Shown here one piece after another: positions 11,901 through 21,965 of a DNA stretch of 64,000 bases. This DNA is from Gloeopeniophorella convolvens (Eukaryota; Basidiomycota; Agaricomycetes; Russulales). Each line of letters begins with the position of its first letter. The first letter of the stretch is position 1. The stretch spans positions 1,798,001 to 1,862,000 of the forward strand of contig WTXD01000001.1 in assembly GCA_022496205.1 (NCBI GenBank). The letters run 5' to 3'. The notes under the pieces are model-generated. The model did no database searches. It was given only the letters and a program-made list of their open reading frames with translations, and was not told the origin of the DNA. The translations under genes and the position numbers were made by a program.

Positions 11901-13022
11901 TGTATTGGTACGAGGTGCAAAAGACGCACTTTAAAGATCTGAACTCGGATGTCCAGACCATCCCAATGTTCCCCAATAACATCGTGTTGAGGATCGAGCT
12001 CGAGGAGGACCTTGAACGCGTCTAGCCAGACAGGAAGCACATTTGCGGCAGCCTCCTTGACTGCCTGCGGATGCTGGTCCTTCACCATGTAGAGCGCTTC
12101 TACACATTGGCGGAAAACAGAAATTGTGCGCGCACGAGTGAGAGGAGAATGTTGCTGAGGGTGTATATATGCGGGCTTTAACACCGACCACAGTCAGAAT
12201 GATCGCCACATACCTCGTTTGCACTGAGAATCGCCATCAGAACTGGTAAAAGCTCGCGCATCACAGGCAATAGCTGGTCTTCCGTCAAGTCTGCCCTGAC
12301 AAACTCGGTGAAGACTTCCATGGCACCGTGAATGGAGTTGGATGAGCCGGATGATAGGAGCTGGATAAGGTGGTTAAGCAAGTCGGGATATTCGTCTGGC
12401 CAGTCAGCATTGGCGATTGTCGACAATGCATGCGCCTGTTACGCGTCGTCAATCGCTTGTAGCCTTGTCAAAGTGCAGATACACACGCATAGTGACCTGA
12501 TCTTGCGATCTGGGTCGGACAGTCCTTGAAAGACGACTTGGCGGATCTGGCCTTTGACCTGCATCCATCCGCAAACCATCGCATCAGCGTTCAGAACATA
12601 GGACAGTGGCCACAGACCTCCACAGGTGGTGCATTCCCTCTGAACTGCTGGAAGATTGGAGACCAATGCTCCTTCACGTATTTTCTGAGCACAATGCTCG
12701 CCGAGTGCTAGGGCCGACCCACAAGCACGCGGAAGTCATCAAGCGACGATCGGCGCGTGCAGAACGCGTCAACTTATCTGTCGTAGCGAGGACTCTGCAT
12801 CCTGGGATAGAATCAGCTGCGCAAGCGAGAGCGCGGACTCTGGAAGGCGTCGCGCGGGACAGGTGTGAGCGGGTGCTGTTGTCCGTCCAGAATGAGTAGA
12901 GAGAGCGGCTTACGTGGGTTCTTGAGGAGTTCGGAGAGGTTGAGCTCTGCTGTGATTCGTATATTCGTATCGGGATTGAGGGTAGATGAGAGGACTTGGG
13001 CGATGTCTGCAGGGGAGGCCAT
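8937..13022 (-). CDS. Importin-9 / Kap114-type karyopherin-beta nuclear transport receptor
   Basis: It carries cargoes such as histones and TATA-binding protein into the nucleus under Ran control (family knowledge). The gene has many exons. The first are 13022-12914, 12839-12778, 12704-12618, 12558-12487, 12435-12214 and 12154-11930, all in frame. The N-terminus has the importin-beta N motif (AELNLSELLKNP, LRQ then SASIVLRKYVKEHW) and NADWPDEYPDLLNHLIQLL. Later segments line up in order with animal importin-9: a WA..ANLFISQEDDDT acidic segment, EYPFLQGRCLFFASRFAELL, MQNGVLLLTLVVRKDVNQLL, SALALCDLLRAERASLQQV with a following IMTRSKTR motif, an acidic linker (DNDDVLADNDDEDLLKDP) and the tail FIKECAARDANGFGALVG. 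The stop is TGA 8939-8937. The product is about 1000 residues, the family size. Intron 2 has an unusual donor, described separately. Confidence 0.93.
12705..12777 (-). other. Probable AT-AC intron in the importin gene
   Basis: The exon ending ...SSLRQ is followed on the minus strand by ATAAGT, not GT, and no usable GT donor keeps the frame. The next exon is fixed by the conserved SASIVLRKYVKEHW block. Removing 12777-12705 (ATAAGT...CTAGCAC) gives an exact in-frame join, RQ-SASIV. Ending instead at the AG (12708) adds one histidine and would be an AT-AG intron. A sequencing error at the first base is the main alternative. Confidence 0.6.
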
Positions 13023-13309
13023 GGTGAAGTTGCGGGAAATCGCGCTCGACGCGTCGCGTGAAATACGGTGCGCGTCTGTGCGCGTGCTCCAAATTCGGCC
13101 ACACTGATCATTGGCGCCCGTCCACACTTCAATGGGTATGCCAAGATATATTGTTCGTCGATAATGCAAGGGGCTCAGCCATGCAAAAGCGACATATAAA
13201 TAGCTTATAGTAGTACAGACTACAGGATGAATGCAAAGAATCTAAAGATGAGAGGTCCAGTTGGTTCCGAGAAGTGTTGTAATCAAGTTGTAATAGGGGC
13301 TTCAGTCTT

Positions 13310-15007
13310 TCATGTTGGTTCCTCCTTCCCAAGGTCCCATTCCCTGACCGACCCACGTTTCTTGTATTCAATACCCATCATGCTTGACGTACCCTCAGAC
13401 CAGCTAGCTAGTGTGCCGGCCACGCCAAGCCCCGCGACCTTGCTCTTGCTCTTCTTTTTATCCTTAGAGCTCTTGTCGGGTACCCCAAGCCGCTCGAGCC
13501 GCTTGCGCTCCGCCTTGTCCTCCCGCCGTTGCTTGATGAGATCGAGCATTGCGTCCCAGCCTTCGAATTCATCGTTGTCAATGAGGCCGGTGGCAGGGAT
13601 GTTGGGAGCGGGGAGCGGTGCCACATCGAGGCGTGGGTCGTACGATGCTTCAAAGTATTTGTCCATCTTGGAAGGGAGATCGGGGCGTATGCTATCGCGG
13701 GTGAAGTCGTCAGGTGGTGGTAAGGGAGGTGGAGGTCCTGGTGGTGGTCGAGGGCCAGGAGAAGGCGGACGCGTTGGCGCAGGAGAGGCTGCACGAGCAT
13801 TTGAGGCGGGTGTACGCGAACGCGAGCGAGCACGTTTGGGTGCCGATTCTTCTGTAGCCTTCCCTTTTCCTTTCAGTTTGCGACGAAGGTCCGACTCGCG
13901 TAGGCTAAGGTCACGCGAGGTATCCGCGGGGGATGGGGGCTGGCTTGGAGCTCTGGAACCAGACGCCTGTCTCGAGGGATCAAAGTCCTGTGACAGCGTG
14001 TCAGATCGAGACACTTTGTCCTGAGAGCGTGGCCGTGATCGGTGCCGATGTCGGCGCGAAGAGTCGTGGTGATGTGAGCGTCGTCTGCGTCTTGAGTCGT
14101 CGTCTACCTCGGAAGCGCTGTCGGGGCCAGGGCTCCTAGAATTTCGTCGACGCCGACGTCGTGAACGGCGATCCCCATCCTTGGCATCCGAAGGAGACAG
14201 CGAACGACGTCGCTTGGAGGTAGTCTCGCCTGCGCGACGAGGCTTCCGCTCGTCCGAACGACGAGGACTCCTACTCCGCGAGGCGTGCCGGCGCTGGCGA
14301 CGAGGTTCCTCTATATCGTCGCCGCCTAAGTCAGGGGTGCGTGAACGGTGTCGGTGGAGCTTGGATCCTTCATCCTCGTCGCCCCAGGGCCGCCCCGCGG
14401 ATCGCGAGCGGTGATGATGCCGTCGCCTTGCTTCATCTCCATCGTCCCGTCGCCTCTTTGATGACGACCACCGGTCCTCATCCTCGTCCGAGCCGTACCG
14501 CTCCCAGCTCCGCTCGCTGCGCTTTCGCCCGCGGTCCCGTGAGTGGTCCCGGCCACGCCGGGAGCGCCTGGTGCGCTCCGCAGCTGCCGCTTCCTCTGCG
14601 CGCGCTTTGCGCTCAGCGCGCAACTGAGCCTCGCGTTCCATGCGAATCTCGGAGGCTGAAAGTGCCTGTGCCCGGAGAATGGACTTGTTATGGTCGTCAG
14701 TGTTGCGAATGATCGACGAGAGGAAGCGCTTGTTCGTCTTCGGAACATTGCTCTCCGGCCTGTAGAAATTCACCGTTGTCAGGTCAGGCGCTGTTGGCAC
14801 GGACGGTGAATAGACATACTGCGGTAGGTAGGCGCGGATACCCTGTGTGCCATACTGCTCCGCTTTCTTCTTTGCCTCCTTGAGAATGAGCTCAGCAACG
14901 TGGCGGTCCAGGTCTTCGTCGGTGACATTGCTAGGTACGGACGCGCCCATTTGCGCACGGACGAGGTCAGAGACTACGGAAGACAGCGAGCCACCGGCAC
15001 CCGCCAT
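13310..15007 (-). CDS. Arg/Ser-rich nuclear protein, possibly NKAPD1-like
   Basis: It is a single-exon gene of about 565 residues. I start it at ATG 15007-15005 (MAGAGGSLSS...); the frame further upstream lacks a better start. The ordered N-terminal part (about residues 15-115) has DLDRHVAELILKEAKKKAEQ, then a TNKRFLSSIIRNTDDHNK motif resembling the RNxIRHTDAHNK motif at the start of animal NKAPD1. The middle (about 120-400) is a long RS/RH/RRR low-complexity stretch like that of splicing-associated proteins. A proline run near 440 follows. The C-terminus has a second conserved-looking block, DEFEGWDAMLDLIKQRREDK, ending in lysine-rich sequence and a tryptophan motif. Nuclear location and an mRNA-processing role are inferences from composition. 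Confidence 0.75.
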   Translation of the reverse strand: MAGAGGSLSSVVSDLVRAQMGASVPSNVTDEDLDRHVAELILKEAKKKAEQYGTQGIRAYLPQYVYSPSVPTAPDLTTVNFYRPESNVPKTNKRFLSSIIRNTDDHNKSILRAQALSASEIRMEREAQLRAERKARAEEAAAAERTRRSRRGRDHSRDRGRKRSERSWERYGSDEDEDRWSSSKRRRDDGDEARRRHHHRSRSAGRPWGDEDEGSKLHRHRSRTPDLGGDDIEEPRRQRRHASRSRSPRRSDERKPRRAGETTSKRRRSLSPSDAKDGDRRSRRRRRRNSRSPGPDSASEVDDDSRRRRRSHHHDSSRRHRHRSRPRSQDKVSRSDTLSQDFDPSRQASGSRAPSQPPSPADTSRDLSLRESDLRRKLKGKGKATEESAPKRARSRSRTPASNARAASPAPTRPPSPGPRPPPGPPPPLPPPDDFTRDSIRPDLPSKMDKYFEASYDPRLDVAPLPAPNIPATGLIDNDEFEGWDAMLDLIKQRREDKAERKRLERLGVPDKSSKDKKKSKSKVAGLGVAGTLASWSEGTSSMMGIEYKKRGSVREWDLGKEEPT

Positions 15008-15765
15008 AGCAGTTGTACAGAGACAGGGTCGTGGCAGGTGCAAAGTGCATGACGGCCCGGAGCGCCTGTGTCGGGATATTCGCGGCACCGCTCGCACTGC
15101 CACATGTTCATGCCGTAACACACCATCCACCAACCATCGACATCGCGGACTCATTGGCGCGCAGGCCCGGGGTCATTCTCACTGCGAGAGCCTTTGAACA
15201 TGGCACTTGACTGCGGCCCTGGGGCCCTTCGGTGGCGTTTCTCCTCCCGGAAACATACACGATCTCCACAGCCGCGTAAACAGCAGGGCCGGCGTCGCTC
15301 CCAAGTCCCGCCCCGCTGACAGCGGACTGTTGGCGTCTCAAAAGCCGTCTTCAACTACCTCTGTAGTTTCGGGTAAATCAAGTCTGGTCTAGATAGAACG
15401 AATTCCCTGGTCACGCGCGATACGGTGGAAGACTAGCTACTGGACATTAGAGGGAGAACATGACGCTCCAATAGCCTTCGGCTCCGTTGCCACCACGCCC
15501 GCTCTGGAGGCATAGGGTTGGGGAGGGTGTACTGCGCACTGCTCCGTCTCTCTCGCGACGCCTTCGGGATAGTTTCTCGGGCATTCAATTGCCCATGGCA
15601 CACGTTGCGTTGAGTTATTTGTGGCTTCGGTTTCCCAAACACGAGCACAGCCTTCCCAGGCCCTCCCTTCTGAAAGGTAAATGGCCATTTAATTCGACCG
15701 GCGCCAGCACACTTCGTGCTGCGCCGTTTTGGCACTGCTGCGCAGTTTCTGGCTCGTGGACGTGG
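15008..15765. other. Divergent intergenic region upstream of the RS-rich gene and the first RTA1-like gene
   Basis: No gene was recognised. It is the presumed promoter region for both flanking genes, which point away from each other. Confidence 0.45.
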
Positions 15766-15771
15766 TATAAA
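15766..15771 (+). promoter_or_regulatory. TATA box of first RTA1-like gene
   Basis: TATAAA lies 63 bp before the start codon of the RTA1-like gene at 15829. The tandem copy has the same element at the same distance. Confidence 0.55.
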
Positions 15772-15828
15772 TGCATACCATACTTTACCATCAAAGATCA
15801 TCCAACCACCAACATCCAACTTAACATC

Positions 15829-17259
15829 ATGAGTACGCATTTTTGCTTCTTTTAGTCTGGACTCTATTCACGAGGCCCGCCTAGGTTCTGCCCAGTGGTC
15901 TTCTGAAGATTTTAATCAATCTCGATTCCACTACAAGCCTACGAAATGGGTTGGCTTCGTCTTCGTTGCCTTGTTCCTTCTCACCACAGGTGGGCGATAC
16001 CAACACCTCACCTTACAGTAAACAAAGCTAACAGACGTAACTCAGCGGTGCATGTGTATCAAGCAATTCGTTACCGCCTCTGGTTCCGAACGCTCCTCAC
16101 GTCCACTGTGCTCTGCGGCGTGTTTGAGGTCGTGGGGTGGTCCGGCCGTCTGTGGGCCAGTTTGAGCAATGACCCGTCCAAGATAGCGCCTTTTATCATG
16201 GGGTCAGCGGTACTCTCCTTCCAACGAACGACCACTTGCTAACCAGTCACAGGAATACGACAACCCTTGTTGGACCTGCTCGACTTATGACGGCCAATTT
16301 CGACATTTTAGGCATTATAATTAGCCAACTCGGCCCACGGTACGCTCGTTTGAGCGGAACTCGTTGTAAGTCGTACCTTTGGCTCAGGTACAGCGACGAG
16401 ATCATTTAAGCTTGTGGATGCAGATCAGGCTATCTTCCGCATTCTTGTGAGTATCGGCCTTGACACTGCCCTGACCGTTCCTGACAATGTGACAGGGACT
16501 GGCCCCCATAATTCTAGAAATCGTGGGCAGCATCACGTCCTACAGCAACAACCAATCGCTCAAAGTCAGTGGCTCTAATCTTCCCGCTCATACGTTAGCT
16601 GAGCCAGTTCTTGCGTCTAGAGTAGCCACATAGCCCTCGCTGGCATAATCGTCCAGATTGGTACGCCTGGCATACTATGCGACCTTCGTTCACGGCGCTG
16701 ACAATGCTCGTAGTCGGCGCTGTTGCTTTTATGGCCGTTGGGTATGACTTCTTTTCCCGCCACAAGGGACACAAGTCTCTGTTATCCCCGCGAGACCAGG
16801 AAGAGGCTGCCCGCGGCGTTGTCGCCGTGCCACTGAAACGTATGTTCATCGGGATGTTTCTCTCGTCGGCCCTCATCCTCGTCCGGTGCGTTCTATTACC
16901 AACGTGCAAGTCTTCTTCGTGCTAACTTTTCATAGATGCATCTTCCGAGCGATAGAGCTTGGTCAGGGGTGGAAAGGTTCGTTCGCCACCACTGAATGGC
17001 TCTTTGGTACGTCCGCTCCTGTTGGTGGTGGTTGTCATGCGCCATTCTGATCTGCCAACTACATCCAGTCGTCTTTGATGCCGTGTTGATCCTACTGGCC
17101 ATGTTCACCTTGAACATATTTCACCCCGGTACGGTTCTCGGAGACCCGAACTCAGTGGGTGTTTCACTGGACTATGAGATGGACGGGACAGGGCAAGGCC
17201 TAGCTTCAGGTAACCACATCCAGCGGGTTCAGGTGCCACCTTCCAATTGGAGGGAGTAG
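15829..17259 (+). CDS. RTA1-like multi-pass membrane protein, copy 1
   Basis: RTA1/RTM1/RSB1 proteins are fungal seven-helix membrane proteins linked to sphingoid-base and lipid efflux and to drug resistance. A tiny first exon (15829-15832, ATGA) joins through intron 15833-15884 to SSAQWSSEDFNQSRFHYKPTKW and a first helix, VGFVFVALFLLTT; exon 3 begins at 16046. Family features in order are YRLWF, a helix with GVFEVVGWSGRLW, LVGPARLMTANFDILGIII, SQLGPRYARLSG, SITSYSNNQSLK, GAVAFMAVGYDFFSRH, SSALILVRCIFRAIELGQGW, and a last helix ending LNIFHPG. The stop is at 17257-17259. Seven or more introns of 45-70 bp are needed. The cytosolic tail is short. The gene is tandem with a homologue 1 kb downstream. 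The substrate is unknown. Confidence 0.82.
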
Positions 17260-18246
17260 GAGAGAACGTCCTGCCACTGCAGAAGTCGCGTCGCGAGTAT
17301 GTAGCTCGTTCGGTGCCGCCACCTCTTTTCTCAGTTCCTTAACGTCCAAAACAGTTGGATGTCATACTTTCCACTTCATACTTCATCGTGCTCTTGCGGT
17401 CTGGTGCATCCATTGGCCCAGAGGAATCCGAGATACCCCACCGTTCCTAGATATACTGTGCCTTGCCAATCGTACAATCGCCGCGTGCTGGTCGCATGTT
17501 CCTGGTTGGTTCTTGGAATTAGAATATATAGTATCTACTGGAGTAATTATTGGGATTCATAGCTGTCACAAACGAGCTGCTCCACAGCTGACATACATCA
17601 TTTAAAGATGCGTAGCTGTCCGCGAGACCGGTGACCGAGTCTATTTTTACACTGACGATGATTACCGCAGCAATAAGCGCCCACCGCTTCCGCACTTCCC
17701 GGCCGTGCCACCGCCGGCGAACTTGAATACGACCATGTTCCACACAAGTGCCGTGTCGACACCCTTTCCGCAGCCCCTATCACTGTATGTGTGCTGGCCT
17801 CACGAGATCTTCATGGCTGCGCCTCCAGAAAACAACGACTCGAATATTTCTCCGAACACACCTTCGGTAGCCTACTGGCGGCCTGGACCGCTGCTAGTAA
17901 GCACCGTCCGCAACCTGCATCTTCCTTTCGGTGCAGTCTCAGATTGAGATTGCGGCTGTTCTTCTGGCCGTAAAACATTCTTTATCGGACATTCTGTACC
18001 CTCAATGACCTCGAGAGACCATTGCCGCTGCCATTCGCGCGGGGGCACAGCCTGGTCACGAACACAAGCGACCTCTAAAACGGGACCGCATCTTTCCTGA
18101 TACGATCGCCGGCGTCAACAGCTAAGTCGTTTGGAAGGCTTCGGAAGGCGTCAACGCGGTGCGCCCCCGTCGATGCGTCGGTCTAGGTTCTGCTGCGCAA
18201 TTGCCCTGGCATACGGAAACGCATTGAGTTGCAGTGGCGGTCTGGG
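17260..18246. other. Spacer between the tandem RTA1-like genes
   Basis: Short frames only. I looked for a third degenerate RTA1-like copy and found no family motif here. Confidence 0.45.
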
Positions 18247-18252
18247 TATAAA
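18247..18252 (+). promoter_or_regulatory. TATA box of second RTA1-like gene
   Basis: TATAAA lies 62 bp upstream of the ATG at 18309, matching the arrangement of copy 1. The preceding 60 bp (ctaggttctgctgcgcaatt...) also loosely resembles the copy 1 promoter. Confidence 0.55.
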
Positions 18253-18308
18253 GTCGCACTCGCCAGCACCGGTGGCCAGCATCCCATCGCCAACGACCTA
18301 ACAACATC

Positions 18309-19796
18309 ATGAGTAGTACGCCCCTGCTCTACCTTCTGCAACACGATTGATTCTCAACCAATTCGCTAGATTCCCCTTTCGAGGCTGATGGATTTGAACG
18401 TCTCTCCCTTTCTCGCTATAAGCGCACGGAATGGGTCTGCATCCTCTTCGTGGTGCTGTTTAGTCTCACCACGCGTAAGTTCCTACTTCCCAGTTTCGGT
18501 GCGAGAGCGATGGCTGCTAATGCGCGCTCTTCAGTGCTCCATGGATTACAAGCGGTCTACTTCCGCCGCTGGTTCCTCCTTATCTCTGCCGTATTATGCG
18601 GTGTGCTCGAGATAGTAGGCTGGAGCGGCCGCCTGTGGACTAGCGTGAGCCACAATCCATCCCTGCTCGCGCCCTTCGTTATGCAGTCAGTATCGCTTCA
18701 CCTCCTGTACATCTCCTATGTTTTCTGATCTAGCACAGAAACACGACAACTCTGGTCGCGCCGACACGGCTCCTTGCCGCCTGCTTCGACATCTTCGCTA
18801 TCGTAATCAATCAACTCGGCCCCCAATACGCACGCCTGAGCGGAGATCGATGTATGTACTGTCTCATGTTGCAGTACGCCCCTAGGCTGACGGGGTTCAC
18901 CCCCGAATGCAGATAAAGCTGTCTTCCTATTCTTTGTAGGTGTTCGTTATGGCATCGGAAGTGGGCTCTTCTGATTTGATTTCAGAGCTTCAGTGCCGCT
19001 GCTCTGCAGGTTGTTGGTAGTATACTCTCATTCACCAATAACCAGTCGCCCTTGGTGCGTGGCTGCTTTTTCTACCCTTCCATTGATTCGGCTTAACCGT
19101 CCCCGACGCACAGAGCAGCCACCTTGCCCTTGGCGGTATCATCATCCAGCTCGGTATGTACAGCTGCACCTCCATCCTCTACCCAAGTACTAATCGTAGT
19201 CGTAGTCGCCATCGTCTTATTTGTAGCCCTCATCTTAGAATTCAACACGCGCTTTGCAGCAAACCGGCCTATAAATTCTGTTTCTATCCAGGGGGAGACT
19301 CATGGGGTAGCGGACGTGCCCATCAAGCTTGTGTTGATCGGCATATCCGTCTCGACGTTCTTCATCTTCGTGCGGTATGACCATCACTAGTCGACCCCCG
19401 TGTTCCCTCTAACGTAAGCCCACAGATGCATCTTCCGGACGGTGGAGCTCGCAGAAGGTTGGAGAGGCAAGCTCGCCACAACTGAATGGTACTTCGGTGA
19501 GTATACTCTAGCTGACGCTACTACGAACATCGCCCTGACCCGACTTTCCCCCAGCTGTATTTGACGCCGCAATGATTGTGATCGCGATGTTCGCCATCAA
19601 CGTTTTCCACCCCGGTGTCCTTCTGCGGCACCAGCCCAACGTTAACCACGTCACAAGGGACCCCGAAGTCGAGGGCAAGCCTGACAAGGAGAAGCCCTTT
19701 ATTGTAAGGCACATGATCATATTGCCATTCGTGCTCGGAGGCATCACGAGGATAAAAGCCCGATGGTCGTCGCCGCGGCACGCGCCCACGACTTAG
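18309..19796 (+). CDS. RTA1-like multi-pass membrane protein, copy 2
   Basis: It is a paralogue of the gene at 15829 with the same exon plan. A 7-nt first exon (18309-18315) joins through intron 18316-18369 to NSPFEADGFERLSLSRYKRTEW and a first helix, VCILFVVLFSLTT. Conserved blocks are YFRRWFLL, CGVLEIVGWSGRLW, VAPTRLLAACFDIFAIVI, NQLGPQYARLSGDR, SLIFTNNQSP, CIFRTVELAEGWRG followed by KLATTEWYF, and a last helix with MFAINVFHPGVLL. The C-terminal tail is longer than in copy 1 and basic (EGKPDKEKPF...), ending at 19796. The role is presumed as for copy 1: a plasma-membrane lipid translocator-type protein. The copies have diverged well in sequence while intron positions are kept, so the duplication is not recent. 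Confidence 0.8.
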
Positions 19797-21007
19797 TTCA
19801 CTCTCTCATGCTCAAGGCCACTTGTACAACCAGGTTGCAATGTTTCTGTATACTCTGACGGATCTTGGAGCTCATGACCTAGAGATACCCAGTAACTTAC
19901 ATCATATCCCGTAATGAAACGATTTACATAGCTTGAGTGAGGTTGGCTCCCGTAACATGAGCCTGAGAGAATGCCGCATTCATGCTCGGAGCAACAGACT
20001 GGGGCCAACGGTGGAGTGTCACAGGCGCGCCCCTTTGGGTCTATCAAGACGGAGCATCAGAACTTTCCGCCTGTCTCGGAGCCGGATGCTCAGATCACGG
20101 ACAAGGCGTCGCCAACTCCCACCGTGTCTCGCGGGGCCCCGCGTCTGTTATCGTCCGGCGTTGATCCTATTCTCTGGACACGGATAGTCCGTCATTGAAG
20201 CTGACTAGCGTTCCCATCATTGAGAGCAGATAACAGACCGTTGAATGTGTGTGAATATATACGCCGCACTATGCGTCATAAGAGAAGCAGATCAATCGGA
20301 GGCGCAATTACGACAAAGCTTCTGAGCAGCCTTCTTCAGTAAGCTGTAGTCGACTAGAGCAAATTAGCATGAACTTTCTCGAGACCAACGTGAGCTGGCA
20401 GCCCAATGGCAGGCGCCAAAGCGGAAAGAGCTCACCGAGGCACGCCTCTCATTGTCACCGGGGCTAGAGATCGAGCCACCACCGGTCTCGGCCACCTTCG
20501 CTCTTGTTGTTTTGTTTGATGGTGACGCACCGACGGACGCAACATGTGCGTTAATGTGGCACCCTGTCAGTCCCGAGCTCTATTGCAGAGATGTCCCGTT
20601 CCGGGTACTCGGGCACCCGCACGATGACGATGACACCAGTGCGCCACGGACCGCGCCCCGCAGCCAGTAGCAGCCCTTATCGCCCACTGTTGAACGTGCA
20701 CCGCTCGCAGCCCCGGACTTGCCCCCATCGAGCGCGCTCGCCTTATCAGCGCCTTCCGGGCACCGCCGTGCCCCGTGCGCCAGGTACAAAGGCAAGCCGC
20801 GACGCACGGGCGTGCGCGCGGCGGTGGCACAGCGCTTCGCCCCCACGCCCTGACCTCATCCACCACCACTACCGGTATCTCCACCTGTCAGCCGCAGTCT
20901 CGTCGGATCTACCGCTGGCGGCGTACGCCGGCCCGCGCCGCGATATATACCTCTCCCCCCGCGCTTGCTCCCTCGCACGCACTGTTCCAGTAACGCAACC
21001 CAACTCC
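19797..21007. other. Intergenic, no confident gene
   Basis: The frame of the downstream protein is open leftward to about 20591, but that part is Arg/Pro/Ala-rich and looks like GC-driven open frame. No RNA gene or repeat was seen. Confidence 0.4.
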
Positions 21008-21619
21008 ATGATGCCCAAGCTCGCCTCCACGCCCCACCACACGCCGGCGCCGGCGCCTGCACCTGCTCGCGATGCTGCGCCCCCTCCCGCAATCCCCACC
21101 GAGCCCGGCTGGCTCACGGGCACCGCGCTGAAGGCCGTGAGCGAGCGTGCTTTCGCAACGCAGCGCGCGAAGAAGGCCGGCGACCGCGCGAAGGGCAAGA
21201 CGCCCCCACGTCGCCCCGCGCGCTCGCCTCCTGCACCAACGTGGACAGACCCATGGGAGCCCGACGCACGCCGCGAGGACTGGGAGTGGCCCGAGCTGCC
21301 GACCCCGCCGCCGCTTGCTCTGCGCCCGACACAGAACCGCGAGGTGTCACTCGCGGCGCTCGTGCAGTCCGTCAAGATACGTATGCCCAAAGGTGCGCCC
21401 CGCGCGGGTTTCACGTGTGTGACGGGCACGGGCGCTGACTGGGGTTGGGGCACAGAGGGCGAGTACGAATTCCTGCCGCCCGTGAAGAACGTGATTGCGC
21501 TGGATGACAACGAGAGCATGATCCCTGACGAGCCGTGGGAGTATGTCTCGAGTATCGGCGGCGACGACGAATCACGCAAGGTATTCTCGTATGCTGAGAT
21601 TGTGTCCAAGTCTGCGTAG
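21008..21619 (+). CDS. Small orphan protein, Pro/Ala-rich N-terminus
   Basis: It is a single-exon gene of 203 residues. The start at 21008 (MMPKLASTPHH...) follows the low-complexity upstream frame; an earlier start cannot be excluded. After a Pro/Ala tract come TGTALKAVSERAFATQRAKKA (basic, helical), WTDPWEPDARREDWEWPELP (Trp/Glu-rich) and VSLAALVQSVKIRMPKGAPR. The ordered-looking C-terminus has GYEF-like residues, VIALDDNESMIPDEPWEYV and SYAEIVSKSA. No known domain was recognised. The non-random C-terminal half, codon use like its neighbours and a clean stop support a real gene, probably restricted to basidiomycetes. Confidence 0.6.
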   Translation: MMPKLASTPHHTPAPAPAPARDAAPPPAIPTEPGWLTGTALKAVSERAFATQRAKKAGDRAKGKTPPRRPARSPPAPTWTDPWEPDARREDWEWPELPTPPPLALRPTQNREVSLAALVQSVKIRMPKGAPRAGFTCVTGTGADWGWGTEGEYEFLPPVKNVIALDDNESMIPDEPWEYVSSIGGDDESRKVFSYAEIVSKSA

Positions 21620-21965
21620 AAGAGCGTGGCACCCGAGAAGGATGGCGTTTGGGGTTGATTCACTATGCTTACATTGACCCGAAGCGGTCGTATACCGGAC
21701 TTTTCTGCCTGTTCGTGATGATGAATGTTTGAGAGAGCGAGTAATCTGCATATCACTTACCTATCTTGTACTCATAGACATAACTTCGTGTATGTGGCTG
21801 CTATTACTGTTGTCAGGATGTTATTTGCGGCTTATACCTTACTCTTTCGCGCATCAAGCTTAAGGTTCATTGGCTTCCTATTTGCAGAAGCGAGGCCTAG
21901 CGGGGCGCAGAAATAGATATGCATTGCGAAATAGATGCCGATAGATAAGACGTGGATAAGAGCAT

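Noticed and set aside
17705..17947. Possible third, degenerate RTA1-like copy between the tandem genes
   Set aside because: The 80-codon frame has no family motif (no GWSGRLW, LGPxYARLSG or NIFHPG block).
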